The translations under genes and the position numbers were made by a program. A DNA stretch of 64,000 nucleotides, taken from Macrotis lagotis (Eukaryota > Chordata > Mammalia > Peramelemorphia > Peramelidae). Position 1 is the first letter of the stretch. Every line of letters begins with the position of its first letter. The notes under the pieces are model-generated. The model did not search any database. It saw nothing but the letters and a program-made list of their open reading frames with translations, and was not told the origin of the DNA. The stretch is from the NCBI RefSeq assembly GCF_037893015.1, contig NC_133664.1, positions 128,270,254 to 128,334,253 of the forward strand, written 5' to 3'. This document shows positions 58,975 to 64,000 of this stretch, in pieces.

Positions 58975-61860
58975 ATTGATTTCTGAGAGACCCGGCTAAG
59001 ATGGTAGAATATCTAAAAAAATCCAGTCAAACTCTCACCTATAATTATACAAAGATCTAGAAAATGTATGGGACCAAATTCTCATCTGAATGTCCAAGAT
59101 AAAGCCCCTGTGAGTCATTTTACCAGTCTAGTTTGACAAAAGGAAACAGGGAGAGCTCTTTAAAAAAAAAGGCACTGGGGTCTGGTCAGTAGCATGCTGC
59201 ATAGATCAGCGTGCCAAGGGTCACTTGGATATTTATATCACCATTCAAGGGCTATACTTAATCAAACATTTAATTAATTCAGCCCTAAAAACTCCTAAAT
59301 TTATTGAATTGAATTCCACCTGCAGCAATTCCAGACCAATACAAAGGATCCTTGTCCCTAATCTAGAGCATCCCAATGTGGGGAAAGGATTTATTCTGGG
59401 GCAAGAGGTCCCAGATCTACCTAAGGGACCTAAATCGTGTAGGGTGCAGGAACAAGGTGCCAGCTGGCAGCTTTATCATTCACTCAATAGTATTCAGGGT
59501 GGACAGGGTTTCCTATTCTTCTGGTCACCAGGCCAGTATGAAACCTGCTGAAGAATTCTACACCAAGGAAGGTTATAGTTCTGTCCCTCTCAAACAGCAG
59601 ATCTTTCCAGGTGACTGGTAACGTTGCCAGAAAAAAATGTGTTTGGCTAAAGATTTCAGGTGCTCTAGGAAAGAATTCATTTAAGATATCAATTCTGACC
59701 CAGAAGAATTTAGGGATTAGAAAAAGGTTTATTATTTAGGTATTGTGTGGTTAGCAGAAGCTAGAGAAAAGATTAGAAGCAGTAGACACCATAAGAGGAT
59801 AAGCAATAAAGAAAGGTATAGGAGCACTCCAGGGAGTGGGTTGGCCTCCCAAATGAAGAGAAGCAACTCAACTGAGTAGAGGGTGAGGTTTTAAAGGGGC
59901 TGGAAGATGAGGTAATTAGTCCTGTATTGATGGGGGGGGGGGGGGCAGTAACTCTAGGAGCAGATATGAGATAATTAGGAATATTTGGGTGAGGGGTGGT
60001 AGCTCCGACACTTAATCCTTTCAGGCTAGAGCAGGAATGTATTGTTTTGTTGATTGGAGCTTGTCTTGTGCCTGGGGGAAGGGACTTACAGAGTCCCTTG
60101 TCTGTAATATTGGAGTCTAGCCAAAGTTTGCTCTGTAAATCCTTTAGGGGCAAATCCATAAACTTGTTTCTCAGACTCAAACCCAAATCAGAAAGTTTCA
60201 AAACTTAGACTGGGAGATACAATCTGACATTGCTTTGGATCAGATCACTTTGGGAACCCTGAAAAATATAACACCCAGTATTTCAAGAAAGCAGTAGGAT
60301 CCAAGAGGACAAGAGCTCAGTCCAGATATTCTTTCTAGTTGTAAACTAACAACATAAAATCCAAATGTAGGAAGAAGATAGATAGAATAAACAAAAAAGG
60401 AATCTCACCATAAAAGCTATTATAGTGACAGTAACACCTAAAATATTAATCTAGAAGAAGAGAATGACTCTAGAATGTTCACATGCAAAACTTGAAATAC
60501 ATAGCCCATGTACAAATTCACTCAGAATTCTTGGAATAGATGAAACAGTAGATGAAAAAAGAGTTTAAAAATGAAATGAGTATATTAAAGGGGAACAAAT
60601 GGCATAGACATGAGAGCAATGCAAGGAAAAATTGAAAATGGAATTAACTTCATTCAAGAATGCCCAAGAAATAACCTCCTTAAAAAAAAAGAAACAAATT
60701 AGAAACAATAAAAAAAGAAAGGATTTTTTTTTTAATACAAGCAACTGTTCCAGAAACAGAACATAGTGAGCTAATTTAAGAATAATTGTACTACTTGGAA
60801 GCCATGATATTATGAAAGATCATCCAGATCCCTGAGGAACAGAGGACAAGGGGAAGAAATAGAAAGACTCTACAGATCACATCCTTACAAACAACCCCCA
60901 AACTTCCAAATATAAACTTTCAGGAACATTATAGCCAAAAATCAAGATTTACAGATCAAAGAAAAATACTATAGGCATTGAAAAAGAAAGAATTCAAGTA
61001 TCAAAGAACCACATTTAGAATCATATAAGATTTAGTAGCCATAATATCATCAAGGAATGAAGAACTTGGAGTATGTGATTATCTTGAAGGCAAATCCAAA
61101 AATAACCTACCTAGTAAAAACTCATAATCCCTCAGAGAAAAACAATAGACCTTTAATTAAATAGAGAGCTATTGGTCACAAAACCAGAGCTGGGTAGAAA
61201 CTTGGAAATACAGATATAAGAGTCAAGGGAAACATAAGGTGAACATGAAGAAGCAGTCATACGTGGTTATAAAAGGGTAAACTGCATTCCAATTTGGAGA
61301 GAGGATATATGTGTCCCCTTTGAACCTGATGAGAATACTCTTGTTCTGTTAAAAATAATGAAAGGGATAATTTCTGAGAAACCTAGAAAGTCTTGTATGA
61401 ACTAATGCAGTATGAAGTGGTCCAAGAGAACAATTTACACAGTAATGATGATACTTTTAAGACAAACAACTTTGAAAGTCTTAGAACTCTGATCAGTGCA
61501 GCAACCAATAACAATTCCAGAGAACTCATGATTGCCTTGTTTATTTTTGTTTTTGTTTTTAGGTTTTTTGCAAGGCAAATGGGGTTAAGTGGCTTGCCCA
61601 AGGCCACACAGCCAGGTAATTATTAAGTGTCTGAGACCAGATTTGAACCTAGGTACTCCTGACTCCAAGGCTGGTGCTTTATCCACTAAGACACCTAGCC
61701 ACCCCTCATCATTGCCTTTTGATCAAGAAGTTACAGGTTCAGAATATAGAATGAGATTTTTTTTTTAAACATGGACAAAACATAATTTTCTTTTTTGGCT
61801 TGACTATACATATTTGTAACAAGGTTTTAATTTTTCTTACCCAATGCAGGTCAAGGGTGG
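58975..61860 (+). mobile_element. HAL1/L1-like element, composite
   Basis: The start (AGACCCGGCTAAGATGGTAG) recalls L1-type 5' ends. 60240-61350 is A-rich ORF1-like decayed sequence (GAAAGATCATCCAGATCCCT). 61370-61530 has the HAL1/L1 3' text (GAACTAATGCAGTATGAAGT, AGAACTCTGATCAGTGCAGC), finishing at about 61860 (GGCTTGACTATACATATTTG). 59640-60210 differs (possible minus-strand LTR or other insert with a G run at 59933-59948). ORFs of 108 and 142 codons show no recognised domain. Family label from memory. Confidence 0.4.
61539..61705 (-). repeat. WSINE with 13-bp target-site duplication
   Basis: Inserted in the HAL1-like 3' end. TCATGATTGCCTT (61526-61538) / TCATCATTGCCTT (61706-61718). Confidence 0.95.
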
Positions 61861-61880
61861 GTGAGAGAGATTATATTTCC

Positions 61881-62023
61881 TTTTTTTTTTTGCAGGGCAG
61901 TGGTGTTAAGTGACTTGCCCAAGGTCACACAGGTAATTATTAAGTGTCTGAGGCTGAATTTGGACTCAGGTCCTCCTGACTCCAGGATTAGTGTTCTATG
62001 CACTGTGCCACTTAGCTTCCCCC
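61881..62023 (-). repeat. WSINE just upstream of WASL exon 2
   Basis: GCAGGGCAGTGGTGTTAAGT to CACTGTGCCACTTAGCTTCC. Target-site duplication ATTATATTTCC (61870-61880) / ATTATGTTTCC (62025-62035). Ends 107 bp before the exon, upstream of the inferred branch point. Confidence 0.9.
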
Positions 62024-62130
62024 AATTATGTTTCCTCTTAAGGCACACTGAAAATAAGATACAATTTTTCTCTCTTGAAATTGATAAACCATTCTTTGAA
62101 ATCTAACAACTCTAATTTCTTTTTTTCTAG

Positions 62131-62265
62131 ACTATGTCTTCAGCAGTGGTACAGTTATATGCTGCAGATCGTAATGGCATGTGGTCAAAAAAATGCTGTG
62201 GTGTAGCATGTCTTGTTAAGGACAATCCACAAAGATCTTATTTTATCAGAGTATTTGATATCAAG
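62131..62265 (+). CDS. WASL: WASL (N-WASP) coding exon 2, partial gene
   Basis: Continues the WH1/EVH1 domain, residues 44-88: TMSSAVVQLYAADRNGMWSK, then KCCGVACLVKDNPQRSYFIR and VFDIK. This domain binds proline-rich WIP-family partners that stabilise and localise N-WASP. The exon is 45 codons, phase 0 at both ends, with acceptor CTAG before 62131 and donor GTGAGA at 62266. It joins exon 1 as V43-T44. Compared with the human protein as I remember it: C-to-G in RNGMW, S-to-C in KKCCG, L-to-I and I-to-V in FIRVFDIK; all else is the same. The remaining exons (rest of WH1, GBD, proline-rich, WH2 and acidic regions) are beyond the window. The open frame runs on into the intron, but the homology ends at the donor. 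Confidence 0.97.
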
Positions 62266-62754
62266 GTGAGATTTTTTTTTTACTTTGGGGTTGTTGGAGT
62301 TTGGTCTGATCATGAATTAATACTATGTTGGATTAGTTCTTTTAATGTTTCAGTCACAGTGTCACTGAAGAGTCACATGAAAAATATGATTTTGATTTCA
62401 CCACTGAGCTAGATAGATGAACTGAACTGAGTACCTAACATGCCAAGGCACTGGTAGCCCCCGTAATCAAACTTAATGGTTGTTCCGGGTTGTTTCCTTG
62501 CTCTGTACTTGTTCTCAGTTGCCACCAAGCTTACTCTCTTTTGCTTGAAGATTTTACTACCTTGTGAATTAGTTCATTTTCCTTTTGGACCTGATTGCTT
62601 GGAAGTTCTTCCTTGTGTTAAGATGAAATCTTTTTTTTTCCTACAGCATATTCACATAATTTTTATGACTAGGATTCCATGTGTAATGGGAAATGCCAGT
62701 GAGCACCTTCCTCTCACAGTGCATATCATTAGTATCTTCTTTGTAATTTGTACT

Positions 62755-62914
62755 CTCTTTTTTTTTTTTAGGTTTTTGCAAGGCAATGGGGTTAAGTGGC
62801 TTGCCCAAGGCCACACAGCTAGGTATTTAGAAAGTGTCTGAGGCCAGATTTGAACTCAGGTACTCCTGACTCTAAGGCCAGTGCTTTATCCACTGTGCTA
62901 CCTAGCCGTCCCAT
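62755..62914 (-). repeat. WSINE copy
   Basis: T tail, AGGTTTTTGCAAGGCAATGG to CACTGTGCTACCTAGCCGTC. Flanks TTTGTAATTTGTA / CATTGTAATTTTA suggest the target duplication. Confidence 0.92.
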
Positions 62915-63289
62915 TGTAATTTTAGAGAATTGTCTATGAAAACTGAGAGGCAAGTCTTGAGCCAAGGACACATTTTCCTATCTTCAATTCTCTCTATATT
63001 AGATCATTTAATTGCCCTTTCCATGTAATTACCCTTCAGAAATTTAAAGAAAATAGTCATGACCCTAACAAGACTCTTACCAAGACATTGTACTTTGTTT
63101 AGTATCTTATCTGTACTTTATTCATTCATGAATTACAACATGATTTTTAGCCATCCTGAATATTCTGTGACTAGCGTAGTTTGTCAGTGTTCTAAATGTT
63201 GTGCTCAGATATCTTTTTTTAAAAACATTTAGTAAAAGGCGAAAGATTTATATGATCTGAGAAGAAACCAGTGTCTTTTTTTTTAATTT

Positions 63290-63695
63290 TAGAAAGGTTT
63301 TATTTAATTTGAGTTTTATAATTTCCCCCCCAATCTTGCTTCCCTCCCCCACCTCCCACAGAAGGCAGTTTGCTAGTCTTTACATCATTCCCATAGTATG
63401 CATTGATTTAAGTTGAATGTGATGAGAGAGAAATCGTATCCTTAAGGAAGAAACGTATAGTATGAGATATAGCAGAATTACATAATAAGACAACATTTTT
63501 TTTAAATTAGAGGTAATAGTCCAAACTCCACAATTCTTTCTGAGGATACAGATGGCATTCTCTGTCACAGATACCCCAAAATTGTGCCTGATTGTTGCCC
63601 TGTTGGTATGAGCAAGCTATTATAAGGTTGATCATCACTCCCATGTTGCTATTAGGGTATACAATGTTCTGGTTCTGCTCATCTCACTCAGCATC
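63290..63695 (-). mobile_element. L1 3' end, strongly truncated
   Basis: TTTTATTTAATTTGAGTTTT, C-rich tract, CACAGAAGGCAGTTTG, then 3' UTR to CATCTCACTCAGCATCTG, the last ORF2 codons (SEMSRT region). Confidence 0.85.
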
Positions 63696-63719
63696 TGTGC
63701 TCAGGTATCTTAAGTTTTG

Positions 63720-64000
63720 TCTGTCTCCATTCTTGCAAGATGCCTAACATTAGGGTACCTACAAATTGTTTTTTCAAAAAAAAATTATTATATCTTCCTT
63801 AAGTTTTCTAACACTACATTTTTTGAGATTATATAATTTGTAAGTTACAGAAATGCCCAAATATTGTGTACATCTTATGACAGAGCACTTTACATTGTTC
63901 ATATCCAAATTGCCCTGACTTCTTAAGGCCTTTATTCACCATTTGACTTCATCTCCCTTTTCCCCTCCCTACCTCTCTGAGTCTACCATCTTAAAGGTCT
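63720..64000 (+). repeat. Unassigned dispersed repeat, copy B
   Basis: Direct-orientation partner of 55440-55760. GCCTAACATTAGGGTACCTA versus GTCTAATATTAGTGTACCTA. Runs off the window. Confidence 0.65.

Larger units (their letters stand above)
15009..62130 (+). other. WASL: WASL intron 1 (47,122 bp)
   Basis: Donor GTGAGT at 15009. Acceptor TTTCTTTTTTTCTAG ends at 62130, with a branch-point-like TCTAAC at 62102-62107 (A about 25 nt from the exon). The intron is largely SINE, L1, L2 and microsatellite sequence. No other coding exon was recognised inside it. Confidence 0.92.
62266..64000 (+). other. WASL: WASL intron 2, 5' part
   Basis: Starts GTGAGA. Contains a WSINE, an L1 3' end and a dispersed repeat listed separately. 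About 62300-62750 has no recognised element. No third exon is seen before the window ends. Confidence 0.85.

Noticed and set aside
59225-60201. ORFs of 108 (+) and 142 (-) codons
   Set aside because: Lie in a repeat-like composite and show no recognised domain.
62134-62412. 92-residue ORF as a complete small gene
   Set aside because: Homology to N-WASP stops exactly at the GT donor at 62266; the remainder is intron read-through.
13262-62914. tRNA-like A/B boxes in the many WSINE heads as tRNA genes
   Set aside because: They lack a complete cloverleaf and are parts of SINE copies with A tails. Only 41955-42026 folds as a full tRNA.
1-64000. CRISPR arrays, operons, bacterial origins or insertion sequences
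   Set aside because: The window is mammalian nuclear DNA. The only regular array (15931-16391) is a head-to-tail minisatellite without unique spacers.

Overview
This is a vertebrate, and almost certainly marsupial, nuclear genome window. It is AT-rich, gene-poor and packed with short tRNA-headed SINEs whose typical text (head near GGCAGCTAGGTGG, tail near CCCCATTGCCTTGCAAAAAC) is characteristic of marsupial WSINE/Mar-type elements. It also carries L1 3' ends, old L2/CR1 debris and many AT, CA and GT microsatellites. The species cannot be fixed from the sequence. The only protein-coding gene I can support is WASL (N-WASP), on the + strand. Its first coding exon (14880-15008) lies in a large CpG island (about 13880-15420). 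Its second coding exon (62131-62265) lies 47 kb downstream. The two join in phase and encode the N-terminus and the start of the WH1/EVH1 domain of the actin-nucleation regulator N-WASP. The rest of the gene lies beyond the right edge. Layout: 1-13880 is intergenic DNA upstream of WASL, with an L1 with target-site duplications (4859-5760), a second L1 (8885-9999), SINEs and a perfect 54-bp inverted repeat (2053-2106 / 2822-2875). 13880-15420 is the promoter, 5' leader and exon 1, with GC boxes, a YY1-type site, a (GCC)11 tract inside a possible upstream ORF and a 22-bp tandem duplication just before the start codon. 15009-62130 is intron 1, made largely of mobile-element remnants and opening with a G-run minisatellite (15931-16391). 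62131-62265 is exon 2. 62266-64000 is the start of intron 2. The most unusual object is at 41790-42030 on the minus strand. A nearly intact tRNA-Cys(GCA) sequence is joined through a 17-nt linker to a SINE body, and the whole unit is flanked by a 10-bp target-site duplication. It reads as one retrotransposed tRNA-Cys/SINE read-through transcript, possibly a new chimeric retroposon type. All SINE, LINE and DNA-transposon family assignments were made by eye against remembered consensus features; boundaries of old copies are approximate.
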